64,000 bases of DNA from Helicoverpa zea. Taxonomy: Eukaryota; Arthropoda; Insecta; Lepidoptera; Noctuidae. Under the pieces are notes generated by a model. The model had not been told where the DNA came from and made no database searches. It saw only the letters and a list, made by a program, of their open reading frames with translations. The stretch covers positions 8,804,001 to 8,868,000 of the forward strand of contig NC_061454.1 in the NCBI RefSeq assembly GCF_022581195.2, in the 5' to 3' direction. Position numbers and translations under genes: made by a program. Numbering within the stretch: the first letter of the stretch is position 1; each line of letters opens with the position of its first letter. Positions 45,470 to 58,303 of this stretch are shown here, in pieces.

Positions 45470-47806
45470 ACCGCTGTGGATGAAGAAAAAGTAACCTATC
45501 AGATTTCAGGAAGAAGGCTTATTGAAATGGCTTATTTTATGGAGCAATTACAAGGAATCAGCAATCATAAGTCTATGTTTAATTGTAATTTGAGTACAAT
45601 TGAACTATTGAGTGAAAAAAGGTCTGGGCTTCACTCGACCTTTTCAATTAAATGCAAAATGTGTGGTGCTGAATTCACGTTAGAATCATCCAAAAAAACT
45701 GAAAATAAAATGGACGTGAATGAAGAAATTGTCGCTGGTATAATGACGATTGGTGCTGGGGTTACACAGCTTAATACTGTTTTGTGTCATGTAAATATGC
45801 CACCAATGTCAGTACGATTGTACCAAGCTAAGCATGACATAATAAGTCGGTGGTGGAAAAAGGCTGCGCAGCACTACATGATCGAGGCGGGTAAAGAGGA
45901 GAAAGACAATGCTTTAGCTATTGGAAGTGTAAATACAGATGGGTTAGCTATGATACCTGTATCGGGTGATGCATGTTGGTCCAAGCGCTCTTATGGAACC
46001 AATTACAGTGCTTCCTCCGGTGTTGGTGCAATCGTAGGCATGCACTCAAAAAAAGTATTATATTATGGTGTCAAAAATAAATTCTGCAATATCTGTGCAC
46101 GAGCAGAAAATAAAGGGGCATTACCTAGGAAACATGCTTGTTTTAAAAATTTTCAAGGTCCTTCTACCGCTATAGAAGCAGTTGTAATAACAGAGGGCTT
46201 CAAAAAGTCCATTGGTATGCATGGACTTATCTACCACCAGTTTATAGCAGATGGTGATTCAAGCACTTATGCTAGCATTAGGAACGCAAGGCCTTATGAT
46301 AACATAACTGTGGGTAAAATCGAATGTAAAAATCATTTACTAAGAAATTACTGCAAAGGCCTGCTAGCAATTTGTAGTAATACTTCTTTCCACATAAGGG
46401 GCCGAAAGATTCTGAAAGAAAATTATTTGCGTATACGTTGGGGCATTGATAGTAGCGTCAAATATTGGTCCAATAAAAACGTTGCTTTCGAAGAAAAGGC
46501 AAGAGGTATCAAAAATGATATAATAAATGGTCCCTATCATATATTTGGTGATCACTCCAACTGCGCAACTTATTTTTGTAGTGATGACGTCAAAAAACGC
46601 AACGTGAATAATATGGTGCCAGAACTGACAGCTTACGGGGTCTTTCAAAAAGTTGAAGATTTGGCCCAACGTCTTTCACTGCATTCCTGTAGTTTTGTTT
46701 ACAATGAAACAAATAATGCAGTGGAAAGTTTTAATGCACGAGTTGCAAAATTTATAGGAGGCAAAAGAGTGAACTTTACCCAGCGGGGGTCCTATCTTGC
46801 TCGTTGTGCTGCAGCCGTGGTGTCCTATAACACGGGTGTCCTTCAGTCGGCAGTACACAAATATATTTTTGGCACAGATGCCAATCCCGAAATTGTTCGG
46901 CTAGAAAAATTACGCCAAAATTTAAATCAAAAAAGGCACAACAGAAAAATTAAAAAGAAAAAGAATCCAAAGCCATCTGCATCTAAAGATGCCTATTATG
47001 GTGAAAGTTGCCAAAAGGTGGACATGAACGAGGAAGAATTTGAAGAGGCCAAAAATAAATTTTTAAATGCATTAGAACTTTCGGAGACTGAAAAGGTAAA
47101 TTTAGAAAGGGACACAGTTTTGCAGAGTGGCAGTATATTATGGCTAGAAACTAGAAGGAAACTGCTGACAGCGTCGTGGTTCGCAGCAGTCTGTAAACGT
47201 CGCATAACCACTGAGTGTGGACCACTAATAAAACAAATATTGTATCAGAAAGACTTAAGCAATATCCCGTCAATAAAACATGGCAGAAGCAATGAAGCGA
47301 CTGCCATCCGCGAACTTGCAGCGATCTTGAATATGCCCATTGAAAAGTGCGGGTTGTTCATAGACCGAGAATTTCCCTTTCTTGGAGCAACCCCCGACGG
47401 AAAGTGTGAGATTGGAATAATAGAAATAAAATGTCCATCTTCGGCATATGGTTTGGAGCCAGACGATGCCATTAAACTCAAAAAAGTTGATTTTTGGTTG
47501 CCTAGTGATAATTTATTTACGGTAAACAAAAAACATAAATGGTATTACCAAATACAAGGACAGCTACGCATTACTAGGCAAGACACTTGCGTGTTTGCTA
47601 TTTGGACGGGCCCTGGCAAAGTCAAATATGAGTACATACAAAGAGATGAACAATTTTGGAAGGAAAAAATGGAGATAAATTTAATTAGTTTTTACCAAAA
47701 TTGTCTTCTTCCAGAATTGATTGACCCAAGAATGTCACGGAATATGAAGCTGAGGGTACATTCCTCGCACTTAAAAAAAAATATTCTAGGGCTGAAAAAT
47801 TTGTGA
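45470..47806 (+). CDS. Mutator-YqaJ transposase, main exon (Mutator-like DDE domain plus YqaJ-like nuclease)
   Basis: The exon follows TTTTTTTCTAG and opens TAVDEEKVTYQISGRR; it encodes 778 residues of an 838-residue protein and ends with TGA. The N-terminal half matches the Mutator-like transposase domain: a CKMC zinc pair, candidate catalytic D227 in VSGDACWSKRSYGTNY, D323 in ADGDSSTY and E479 in NNAVESFN, with CNIC...HACF and KIECKNHLLRN between. A Lys-rich linker (about 545-565) follows. The C-terminal part is YqaJ/lambda-exonuclease-like: GSILWLETRRKLLTASWFA, HGRSNEATAIREL, GATPDG (D703), IEIKCP (E712, K714) and WYYQIQGQL. All expected nuclease residues are present. The fusion puts a DDE recombinase and a PD-(D/E)xK nuclease in one chain; what the nuclease does in transposition is not known to me. 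Confidence 0.9.
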   Translation, partial: TAVDEEKVTYQISGRRLIEMAYFMEQLQGISNHKSMFNCNLSTIELLSEKRSGLHSTFSIKCKMCGAEFTLESSKKTENKMDVNEEIVAGIMTIGAGVTQLNTVLCHVNMPPMSVRLYQAKHDIISRWWKKAAQHYMIEAGKEEKDNALAIGSVNTDGLAMIPVSGDACWSKRSYGTNYSASSGVGAIVGMHSKKVLYYGVKNKFCNICARAENKGALPRKHACFKNFQGPSTAIEAVVITEGFKKSIGMHGLIYHQFIADGDSSTYASIRNARPYDNITVGKIECKNHLLRNYCKGLLAICSNTSFHIRGRKILKENYLRIRWGIDSSVKYWSNKNVAFEEKARGIKNDIINGPYHIFGDHSNCATYFCSDDVKKRNVNNMVPELTAYGVFQKVEDLAQRLSLHSCSFVYNETNNAVESFNARVAKFIGGKRVNFTQRGSYLARCAAAVVSYNTGVLQSAVHKYIFGTDANPEIVRLEKLRQNLNQKRHNRKIKKKKNPKPSASKDAYYGESCQKVDMNEEEFEEAKNKFLNALELSETEKVNLERDTVLQSGSILWLETRRKLLTASWFAAVCKRRITTECGPLIKQILYQKDLSNIPSIKHGRSNEATAIRELAAILNMPIEKCGLFIDREFPFLGATPDGKCEIGIIEIKCPSSAYGLEPDDAIKLKKVDFWLPSDNLFTVNKKHKWYYQIQGQLRITRQDTCVFAIWTGPGKVKYEYIQRDEQFWKEKMEINLISFYQNCLLPELIDPRMSRNMKLRVHSSHLKKNILGLKNL

Positions 47807-47871
47807 ATAAATTAAAATGAATCCAAAACCTTCTTTTATTTCACATGAAACCATCACTTGTATTAAATAAA
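47806..47871 (+). terminator. Polyadenylation signals of the transposase gene
   Basis: AATAAA occurs at 47806-47811, overlapping the stop codon, and again at 47866-47871. The second is the more plausible signal. It sits just before the right repeat array. Confidence 0.5.
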
Positions 47872-47896
47872 ATATATATTTATTCATTCTCATCAT

Positions 47897-48885
47897 AACT
47901 TACAAAACGAGCCCAAACTCGGTATACCTAGATCTATTCGTCGCGGAGTTCCAGTAGCAGACACCGAGGGTATACCTTCAGGTTACTCCATAAGTCCGCC
48001 GGTAAAGTCTCTTCATAACACACAAAACGAGTCCAAACTCGGTACACCTGACTCTATTCGTCACGGAGTTCCAGTAGCAGACACCGAGGGTATACCTTCA
48101 GGTCACTTCATCAAGTCCGGTGGTAAGGTCTCATCATAGCTAACAAAACGAGCCCAAACTCGGTACACCTAGATCTATTCGTCGCGGAGTTCCAGTAGCA
48201 GACACCGAGGGTATACCTTCAGGTTACTCCATCAAGTCCGGTGGTAAAGTCTCTTCATAACACACAAAACGAGTCCAAACTCGGTACATCTGACTCTATT
48301 CGTCGCGGAGTTCCAGTAGCAGACACCGAGGGTATACCTTCAGGTTACTCCATCAAGTCCGGTGGTAAAGTCTCTTCATAACACACAAAACGAGTCCAAA
48401 CTCGGTACATCTGAATCTATTCGTCGCGGAGTTCCAGTAGCAGACACCGAGGGTATACCTTCAGGTTACTCCATCAAGTCCGGTGGTAAGGTCTCATCAT
48501 AGCTAACAAAACGAGCCCAAACTCGGTACACCTAGATCTATTCGTCGCGGAGTTCCAGTAGCAGACACCGAGGGTATACCTTCAGGTCACTTCATCAAGT
48601 CCGGTGGTAAGGTCTCATCATAGCTAACAAAACGTGCCCAAACTCGGTACACCTAGATCTATTCGTAGCGGAGTTCCAGTAGCAGACACCGAGGATATAC
48701 CTTCAGGTCACTGCATCAAGTCCGGTGGTCAGGTCTCATCATAGCTAACAAAACGAGCCCAAACTCGGTACACCTAACTCTATTCGTCGCGGAGTTCCAG
48801 TAGCAGACACCGACGATATACATTCAGGTCACTCCATCAAGACCGGAGGTAAAGTTTCATCATAGTCATCATACATAACCAACAA
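47897..48885 (-). repeat. Right terminal array: eight copies of the 121-bp unit, inverted
   Basis: The inverse unit (ACAAAACGAGCCCAAACTCG ... GTTCCAGTAGCAGACACCGA ... ACCTTCAGGT) recurs eight times from about 47903, at 120-121-bp steps, to about 48870. Both subtypes seen on the left also occur here, the GAGTCAGGTG/GTGTGTTATGAAGAGAC type at least three times. Outermost units on both sides carry GTATATC instead of GTATACC. Beyond the eighth unit, weak similarity (CATAACCAACAAAACCAG) continues to about 48890. Confidence 0.95.
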
Positions 48886-48890
48886 AACCA

Positions 48891-51800
48891 GTAAAATTTT
48901 TATGGTTATCTAAACGCAGATAAGTACTTGAGTACATAAAAAACAAAATAAATTATCCAAGTTTCAAAATTTGTTTATTTGACTATATTCTTGCAGCTAA
49001 CAATGCCTACATTTGTGTGAGTGGGCCGTGTCAATGTAGTAGTTCGATTTCATGCCTATCAATTTTGCAAACGCGTCCTTAATTAAGCAAAATAGTACCG
49101 TGTATTAGCTACATGTATACGAGCATAGTGTATTTATACAGTCAAAGCGAATGCGATACGAGAATAAAGTATTTAATTCGATTGAATGTTGTTTAACATG
49201 GGGAGATAGAGCATCAAACAAAACTGATTAGTTTATTGATCATATCGCTTGAATGCACATGCAAGAATAATTTATAGTATCTAAAGGTGTACACAGCGCA
49301 CGGCTCATTTCCAGAGAAGAGACAAAGAGTCTATTACGGACAGTTATTTCATAGAAATAAATACCTCGCGTCGCCAGCGTCTTAGGTATTTCGTCTAATG
49401 AAGAAAAAAACTTTTATTGACAGTGTGTTTATAAATTAACTTCGTTTCTTTTATAACTATAATAAACAATACACGTAGGTACTTATGATTGGATGGGGCG
49501 ATAAATAAAGAAGTGAACCATTAGATACTGAGCCCATTATAATTGGCGCTATAAATAATAGCGTGGTGATAGATGGAATATGGATCATTGCGAAGGCGGG
49601 GGCGCACGCGCAGCCTCGGCATGATCGAGCGGTTCGATGTGCTCTTAATATTGCAGACCTTTAGGTATTGTATGATATTCATTTAATTAAAGATCATGTG
49701 AGGCATAGCAACAATATTATACATATTTATCCCATGAAAAATTTTCATTCAAGTCTCAAGCATTTTCAAACATCTTCAACAATGTGTTGTAAATAAAAAT
49801 AAGGACTGTTTTCTTCGTTTAATAACATCAATGGAAACGTGGTCAATTTTCCTAACAGAAGGAAACGGAAAATACATGATAGTACATTTTTAGACTTGCA
49901 AATATTTTTAGCTCCGTACAGTGTTCAAGCTAACCGAAAATAAGCTTTATCTCTTACTGATTGTTATAAAACCAAAAAGTTCAGAGGTCTATTACATAAC
50001 AAGAGAGTGTCCATCTACTATCAGAATTAATATCACATTACATCGTGAGAGTAAAATTGTTTTTTAATCTGCAAGTAATAAATAGGCATTATAATTATGT
50101 GTGCGTTATTATCGAATAATCAAAGGCGTCAAAGTTGAGCAACGGAGCGGTAATGACGCTCGTCCATAAAGTCTTGTGAAACTCAAGCCCGAGGGCGCTG
50201 CGGGCCTGTCGTAAATAATTGGAAGCGCACTGTTTGTACTAATGTACTATCTAAACACATAATACCTCTTTCTGAATTGAGCTATAAATTAGTTTCAGAT
50301 ACTGCATAATTTGAAAGCTCTTGCCTCGAACGTGGGCAGAATCGAATTCCAAAATTAACTTATATCGATATCTACAGGTGTCTATATAAGGTATGCAACT
50401 AAAATTACTTATTTGTGTCAGTCAAGATGTTGCAGAATATTGTCGAATTCGATGCAGGCGTTTAGTAAAGCTATAAATGTAAATAATCAAATAGAAGCGT
50501 GCCAATAGCCGTGTCGTCCGCCTACGCAACATCTCATATTTTGATATGGTTTTGAGCAATTCTGATATTGTTGTTACGTAGTTGTAAACTGGACACTAGA
50601 TAAATGAATTTGCAGTAGATGTAAATATGCATTGGATACCAGAATTCCCAGACTAAACTGACTATAAAACTAAATACATAAAAAAATACCGTTTTCAAGA
50701 TGGAAAACGAGGTAGGTAAAGTCACAGTTTTCCCATTGGTTGCCTTAGAAAGTGATTATTTTATTCTGAATGTCTCAAGAACTTTTCTTTAATCTTTAGC
50801 AGTTAGTAGTATCTGCGACACAAAATATATTATAAAGGTTGCAATTATCAAGAAACTCCCAGTCAAACGATAACAGAAGCTAGTTAGGTAGGCGGTGATC
50901 GGTGATAGTTAGTAGGAACGATTTCTTTAGAATCTACCTGAATCTCGAGTAGTAATCTGTAAATTGTTAGCAAATTACCTATAGTAATTTCTATTAATTA
51001 GTCTATTAAACAAGTCATTATCTAAATGCATATAATTTTAATATCTTCACGTTTTAATTTTTAAACGTTTCAAACGCATCTTAAGTACAGGATGCGGAAT
51101 ACTATAAATAAAAAGCAATTTCCGTCAAAACCAGAAATATGTTATTGATAAGAGTTATATTTCGACTAGCCTTGAAGATTATTATGTTTAATACATTTAC
51201 ATCGGCGAAGCAAGACATTAATAACTATCTTAAATTAGTTTTCAACACCTTTGTGTCTGGCAAATCGGCTTATAGCCTGCATGTTCTACTGTCACTTAAT
51301 GAGAAGTCTGTATGGAAGATATACGCGACTACCCAGGAGAATACTAGTCAGAACTTAATTCCTCTGACCTTGATCAGGTATATGATGATTTATGAAGACA
51401 TGTGAATGGCTTTTAATTAGTTAGAAGCTGCGGCATTAACCAGATGAAAATAATAAAATGTTGACTAATTCACAATGATTAAGACCCAACATTAATTGCT
51501 GACTGTATCTTTCAAAGAAGGCGAACTATACACAGACAGACGACTCCACAAATCACCACGTAGTTTCAGTGTACCGTACATCGTCCAAAAAATAAAACAA
51601 AACGATTTTTCGTTAATAACTCAAAATATAGGCAACACGAAATTGATGTTTGCGATGCAACGTCTAGACCAGACACGTCCGACTAAAACAAGTTCTACCG
51701 ATTCGTTCTTGTAATATCGGTGTAATTTATTTAATGTTAGAAATAGACCTCGCCAGCGCCACAAAGAATATTGGCTTTCACAACGGAACCTGGCAAATTT

Positions 51801-54148
51801 ATGTGCCGCGAGATTTTGCCAACAGTGAGCCCGCAACGACTCACGAGAACAAAGCATTACTACAATCTGGCCTGTGTCTCGCCTTGTTTATAACACGTTA
51901 ACAACACGACCGATGATCGCAGCCGTCTCAGAGCTGCGCCCGCGCTATTAATTACTTATCGCTATCTTATTTGTCATAAAGCAATGGCAGACAGACACTC
52001 TTGAGCTTCGCGGGATGATAATACGACATTATGATTGAACTCATTTCAGATTTGAAGATAAGTGGAAAGCTGCTAATTGTTCTTCAATCTTATGCTATTA
52101 ATATTACAAATGCGAAAGTATCTTTGGTTGTGTCTAGTATATTTAAAAAAAAATGTGTTCCTAGTACTAGCTCTCTTTTGTTATACACAAATCACTATAA
52201 TTATAGATTTATGAAAATCGTAAATGACGATTACGTTTCTTTAGTTAAGCTTTCCAATTTGCTGATCATTATGTGTTAAATGGTTAAGAATTTAGTAATC
52301 AAAGCCTTTCGAAGTCTAGCGAAACTAATCGTATGTCGAGAATATAAAGAGTTTCTTGTTGAGCTGTTGAATGCACCTGTAACTACGTCGTAAGATCTGA
52401 AAATGATTTTCCTAATGCACAATGTGTAATTTTTGCTAGTAAAATAGTCGGCCAAAGGTGCTTAGAATTACCTAGGGATCTATTATGGTGAACCAGTAAT
52501 TTTGCTGCCTAGTAGCACGTTTCCCTAGTATCGCCTTAAGCCAATGCCGTTACTAGGAATTATGAGTGGTCGATGCACCTGCCCATAGAAACCGTTCTTG
52601 TAATTACGCTAATTGTTCTACTATATATGTAACATTTATAGAAATATTAGGTTAGGAACCGACTTAACGTCGCCTTAGTTTTTATCCAGCAATACTTAGT
52701 TAAACAATTAATTAGCTATGTGAAAAAACATTTTTTCGAACACGTGCGGTCAACTAGTAAACAATTTTTTGTTGCTCAACTTGTAACTTTGTTGCCTCGC
52801 TTGGAACTTTTGTTGAACGTAAACTGGAAACTTGAAACACGGTATATATTCCAACATATGTACGCGTGTAGGTATCCTAGATATAATTACCTATAGACTA
52901 ACAGTTATTAATATCTGCTATCTGTAGGTAGGTAGTTGTCTGGTGACGCAGTAGTTAATCGCATCCGCATATCAGATAGTTACTCACAAACTTTAAATAA
53001 TTTATACAATATAATAACTTCGATAGCAATTACGATCTTCATCTTTAAATAGCATCGTTATCGCGTGCCCAGTGGTCTAACAGGTTTCGTAATACCGGCA
53101 AGATGCTGTCAAGTAGTTGTAACTAATTGACGACAGACGAGGCGTTACAATTATTGTGTGTCAAGTTGGTAATTGGCATGATCGTGGAGCGATCTTGACC
53201 TAAGTCACAGGCGAGGCGGGCGGGTGCCGCTGTGCGCATGCGCGGCTCATCGCGTGCCGCCGCGTAACGGTCCCAGCAGCTGATCCTCGCTATTGTCCTT
53301 AATTAAACTCAATAGCGCAGTTTTGCAAATATTTTTAGCTATTTATAATGCTGTTGTATATTTACTTTAAGAAAAAGTTAATTGTGTGACGGTGTCAAGT
53401 AAAATGATGGTATTTCAGCTTATTTATGAATTAAACCGAATCGTTTTATACAGCTAACGTTTCATGGATTAAACAAGTAGGTTCCAGATACTAGGTGGGC
53501 ATTAAGATAATCATGTAAGAGCGGCGAGCGCCTGCATGGAGCAGCGTGGGGTGCGCAGGGGCAGCGACGACGTTGCTCTGTCTAATTAAGCGCGGCTCGG
53601 GCTAATTTGACGCGTGAGCGCCCTGCGCCCGCGCCGCCTAATGAATGGTATCGCACACGTTCATCGCACCACGTCGCCGTCGCTTGACTCGTGCAAACTG
53701 CGCCCGCGCACACGGAAATCTAACTGCTGACCGCCGATAAAAGAAATTATTGCAAAATTAAACAGATCGACTAACGTGCAGTTCAGTTCAATGTGCACCC
53801 ACGTTATGCACTTACAGGGAAGTATGACACAGCTCGATGTTAGAATAGAACCATTTTGTATGCAGCCGACTCCGGAAAACTCAGGCTAATGCTTATTCAG
53901 AGTGCTTGCATCAGCCCGTAATGTTGATTATAGACATCGGTAGAAGCTTTGTGAGTGCGGTTTCTAACGCACTGATGCAGTTGTGCACGCACAAATCATT
54001 CAGCAAATTACATAATTGATATGTCGGGTACCTATGACACAGGTAGGTGCACGTTAATGGCATTCGTTTGTGAATAACATTAATATGTAATGGATTTAAA
54101 CGGAATGACTTTACAAAGCTCATAATGCCTAGAACGATTAGAGACTCA
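48891..54148. other. Gene desert, no feature recognised
   Basis: About 5.2 kb. Open frames up to 88 codons are AT-rich and without family resemblance. GC-rich islets occur at about 53205-53280 and 53520-53720, the latter with repeated GCGCC/CGCCC motifs. Confidence 0.45.
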
Positions 54149-54329
54149 TGCCCGTTTTCACCAACAATCTCTTAATCTAAGTGCCTCTTAAAATAAGGGC
54201 TCTCCCAATTTTGACATAAATAACTATGGATAAGGGATACCTAAACTTTGGTGAAAACGAAATTCTTATTAAGTGGTAAATGCTCTTAGGGGATCCCTTA
54301 ATTTAGGTATTTGTTGGTGAAAATGGGCA
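54149..54329. mobile_element. Short MITE with TGCCCRTTTTCACCAACAA ends
   Basis: TGCCCGTTTTCACCAACAA at 54149 and the inverse of TTGTTGGTGAAAATGGGCA ending at 54329 differ at one base. Complementarity continues inward with CTTAATcTAAGTG/CTTAATTTAGGTA-like segments. It is 181 bp with no coding capacity. I recognise this terminus as recurrent in moth genomes. Confidence 0.75.
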
Positions 54330-57300
54330 TAAGAGATAAGGTGACTGTTACCTATAAAAAAATGAAGTAAAAATTCTGGAAGAAAAGCTGTAATGACTAT
54401 TTTGTTTAATGACTGTAGTTAACTGAAGCTCAATGAAAAATTGAGCTGCTATCAATTTATTCTGGTCATATAAACGTTAGTAGATACCGCAAGTCGTTAC
54501 TGCATCGTTTAACTTTGTCAGTTTAAAACTAAGTGTTTTAGTTCAATTTATTAATGTAGCATGTGTTAAATAAATTATTATTTTGTGGTAGTTTTAACGG
54601 TAAAATTGCCTAATTAAGTTGGAAATTACAAAAAAGAACAAAGAGAACAGACGTACGATCTGCTATGTGTAATAAGCGGCGTCTGCGCAGGCTCTCTAGT
54701 ATGCGATGCTATCGCCTTCACCGGTTGTGTCGTCGTCTTTTTTTAATTTTTACTCCAAAGTCATCAACAATTGTTGTCCTTTTAAAAAATAAATTGTGGA
54801 AGACGACTTATTGAATAAAAAATAAATAATGAATAACCTTACCATTCTATCTTCAAGGTGTAAATAGCCATACTTAGGTACTTTCTATAACAGCCACAAA
54901 ATGCAAGCACATGATAATTTCCATAGGATATTTATATTTTTTCTAGTATTTTAACCTTTTAAGCCAATACGAGATATTTTAAAGATAACATTTTTTCATG
55001 CATAAAGTACGACTAAACTACTGTACCCAGTTTTTAACATTTGTATTAAATACCATGGTTATTATGACAATTACAACAGGCTTCATGGTATCGATAAGAG
55101 AAAGAATAATAATAGATTGGCACCTATTAATGAATGGAAAATTTTGTACAAGTTAAAAATATTTCGAACACCTTGCAAACAAATATTTAAATGAATGCAT
55201 TTCTATATGACGCTGAGTTTAAACAGCTTGTAGCCACGGATGTTGTTTATTTATCCACTTCTATACTCGTCGCCGACCGTATCACACATTTATCATTTAT
55301 TTCATCAGTTGATTATATTATAATAGCATTAAGATTGCGAAATGCATCTTTGAAAGTTTCTTAATTCGTTTCTTCTTTGCATTGAAATAGTGATATGAGT
55401 TCTTTTAAGTAGCGTGTTGCAAGCCATGTGCATTCATCTGGATTAACATGATAAAAGTAGCATTAATGAGCCGATAATGATAATGTCTAGAGGAAAAAGT
55501 GTATGTACAGCTAATTACTAAATGAATTTGTTGATCAACGCAGTGGTATAATTGACGCTTTGTTACAAAGCCAGTGAGACGTTACACGCTCTTTGTTTCT
55601 CGATTCAATTTATTTATAATGTTTTGTATAAAAAATATCGGCTGTAAGATAAAAACAAATTCCTAACTTCATAAAAAAGTTGTGTCTAACCTACCAGTTG
55701 ACCGTTGTCGATAGTCTACGAATGACGATCGCTAGCCTTAAGCTTGGTTAGTTATTGAAGTCTGAAGGTTTAATCAATAGGTACCAATCGAGTTTAGCCT
55801 TTGGTCTAAACTTTTTGCTCGATATTCACGAATACATATCGGTCTCAGCCTGTTACCTCTATTTAAATAATAACTTACAAAAATTGCACGTTGCAGGTAT
55901 TCAGTGACCTTGTGCGTCTCGTTTTTTTTTCATTAAAAGCCGTACCTAAGTCCTGTTATATCGTGCACTAGTTTTGTTTTTATATTTTAAATTGCTTATG
56001 TAAATATAGTCCTGCCGGATCTTAGATAACCTGCAAGCTGAACATTTGATAAGTATAGGAGCGCTGACGTCACCGGGTTCCGCATTCGCCACAGATGCGT
56101 CTGTGCGACGATTGCACGCGGCAACACTGCGTCTGGTTTACTCGTGACCGATATATTTATCTCACAGGTACTTATCTCACAATTTGTCACAATACAGACA
56201 ACGTTTTCGGCTAAATGTCGCCAAAGAATAAGGCTGCAGTCATGAGTGGGTACAATCCGTTCATATGCAACGTTCAAAGGCACCGAATTACGTAGGTGCC
56301 GTTACAAAAATATGTTTTGATACTGAAGTGTGTTTATAACTTTTAAATGTTAAAATAGAAGTGCCTTCCAATGTGGAAAGCCTTGGGGTAAGAACACAGC
56401 ATGTTGGCAATTTACAGACCACTTGTGTTAATTCGCAAAACAACATAATGATATATTGCTCTATGGTCTAAAATGTGTAGGGAAGGTAGCAGGCTTATGT
56501 TTACATGGTCACACGATTATCGCGACAACGTTCATTTACGCTATTTACATGGCTTAGCGGAGTTAGCTGCTGACATCGCGTGAACTAAAGGTCTCTCTCT
56601 AATTAAAATCTAATTAATCTTAGTAGAAAAAAGGAAAGTCAAGCCAAGCATATGCTCTTACAAGGCTCCTAGTATATTAGAGTAACAGAAGCAGTAGAGA
56701 TAAGTCTATAAAATACAAAGTTGAACAGGATTATATTTCTAAGAACACCCAAGAGCTGTAAATCTGGTCGACTTAATTAAAAACGGCACCTCGAGACACT
56801 ATGAGTTCGAGGCTCATTGTCCCAGGTACGTCTTACATTACATGTTCTGTGGCGCGGCCAGTCGCACAAACAACTCCGCGGCTAATTACTCCGCCGACGA
56901 CTCACGACTCTCACCCGGTTAAAAAGCTTTAAGACTTTAAGCTGCGTCATTTGTTTGCGACCATAATGGACTGATAACAGATAGGATTGCCGCTTTTGAT
57001 ATCTACGCTCGCACCCGAAATCGCATCGGAGCCAAATATGCAAAAAAGCGAAATCTTTCCAAGTAACGTATTGGCCTCTTACGTGTTTACTGCAAGTAAA
57101 TGACGCCTTTTTCGCTAAAATAATTAATACGAATTTGAAAATTAATTACTTTAATTATTTAAACACATTTTATCAGCGGTGTTCTTTGTTAATGGAGTGT
57201 AATTAAAATCAGTACTTTTACAGACAGAACATATTTTTCTGTCTCATGATTGTATTACCAGAAAAAAAAGAACAAAACTATGCAAAACGATTTATACGTA

Positions 57301-58303
57301 AGAAATTATGCATAATAAACATGCGACACCATTTATGTGGACAATCAAGATACCTACCAAATATTTAATGAATTTACGGTTACTTAAGGGCGTGATATTG
57401 TGACATCCATTTAATTCTGAACAGAATTATAATAATTTCACTTAATTACGGCATTTATTCCACGGCGAGGCCGCGCGGACGCACTCTATCTTGTGCACGA
57501 GCATTATCGCTTGTTATACTCGTACTTTGCTGTTTATATCAACGACAATGAACTTAAAAGAAAAATAAAAGCTTTTCCGTGTTATATTTTTCCGTAAAGT
57601 GTTGTTCAATCAGTCTCAAGATAAAAGAATTAAGCGCGCAATTCGCGCTTAATACATAACATGTAAATGGTAATTGTATGTAGTATTATTGTCCCATTTA
57701 CAAGAAATCAATAAACTTTAAGGAGACAAAAAACCTCATGTTAAATGTTTAAGAGCCTCAATAACCGAATTGTTCGATTGTTTTATTAGACAAGGGATCA
57801 TAAAGTGTAATGTTTTAGTGTGGGACATGCGCGGAATGAGCTCTGCGTCTCAGCGGCCACAGTCGTCGTAAGAAGTGATTTTTGTGTCCGATCACTTGTA
57901 TGATAATAAACAGTTGATTTTATTATAGCATTATGACGATAGGGAAAGGGAAAGGAAGGATAACGTGGACTAGCAAGGTGAGAATGTGAGAACCAATTAT
58001 GTTGAATAGGATATCCGCGCTTGTTTTCACTTGTACAGCCTTTCTCAGACTACATTTACATAGATAATTAGGGCCAAAGGCGAGATGTTTTAGTAAAAAC
58101 AAACAATTTAAAATACCAATTACTTATAAGTATAATATAATAACCTAAACTATTAATTAAAAAATTTGATTGTGTGCTGCAGCTGCTAATCATGCCGCGC
58201 TCGTAAAAGTCACCTGAAGAAAAGAATTACCGTTTTACTTGATATTATTCTGTAAACTGGCAACCTGTCACTACATAGTGCCGTCCAGTCACCTTTCAAC
58301 TTA
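54330..58303. other. Gene desert, no feature recognised
   Basis: Nothing beyond AT-rich intergenic or intronic sequence was recognised. The frames present are short and lack family resemblance. A purine run (GGGAAAGGGAAAGGAAGG) lies near 57941-57960. Confidence 0.4.

Larger units (their letters stand above)
44195..48885 (+). mobile_element. Mutator-like element with tandem-array terminal inverted repeats and a transposase-YqaJ gene
   Basis: A plus-strand three-exon gene (45122-47806) sits between two arrays of the same 121-bp repeat in opposite orientation (left about 44230-45046, right about 47900-48870). The long inverted ends plus a Mutator-like transposase identify a Mutator-superfamily DNA transposon of about 4.7 kb. 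Outer limits are uncertain because the outermost units decay: similarity to the repeat fades at about 44195 on the left and about 48890 on the right. No convincing 8-10-bp target-site duplication could be fixed. Both the gene and most repeat units are well preserved, suggesting a young and possibly autonomous copy. Confidence 0.85.

Noticed and set aside
44187..48866. GTTTCATC on both sides as target-site duplication of the Mutator-like element
   Set aside because: The right-hand copy lies inside sequence still alignable to the 121-bp repeat (GTCTCATCATAG type), so the match is explained by the repeat.
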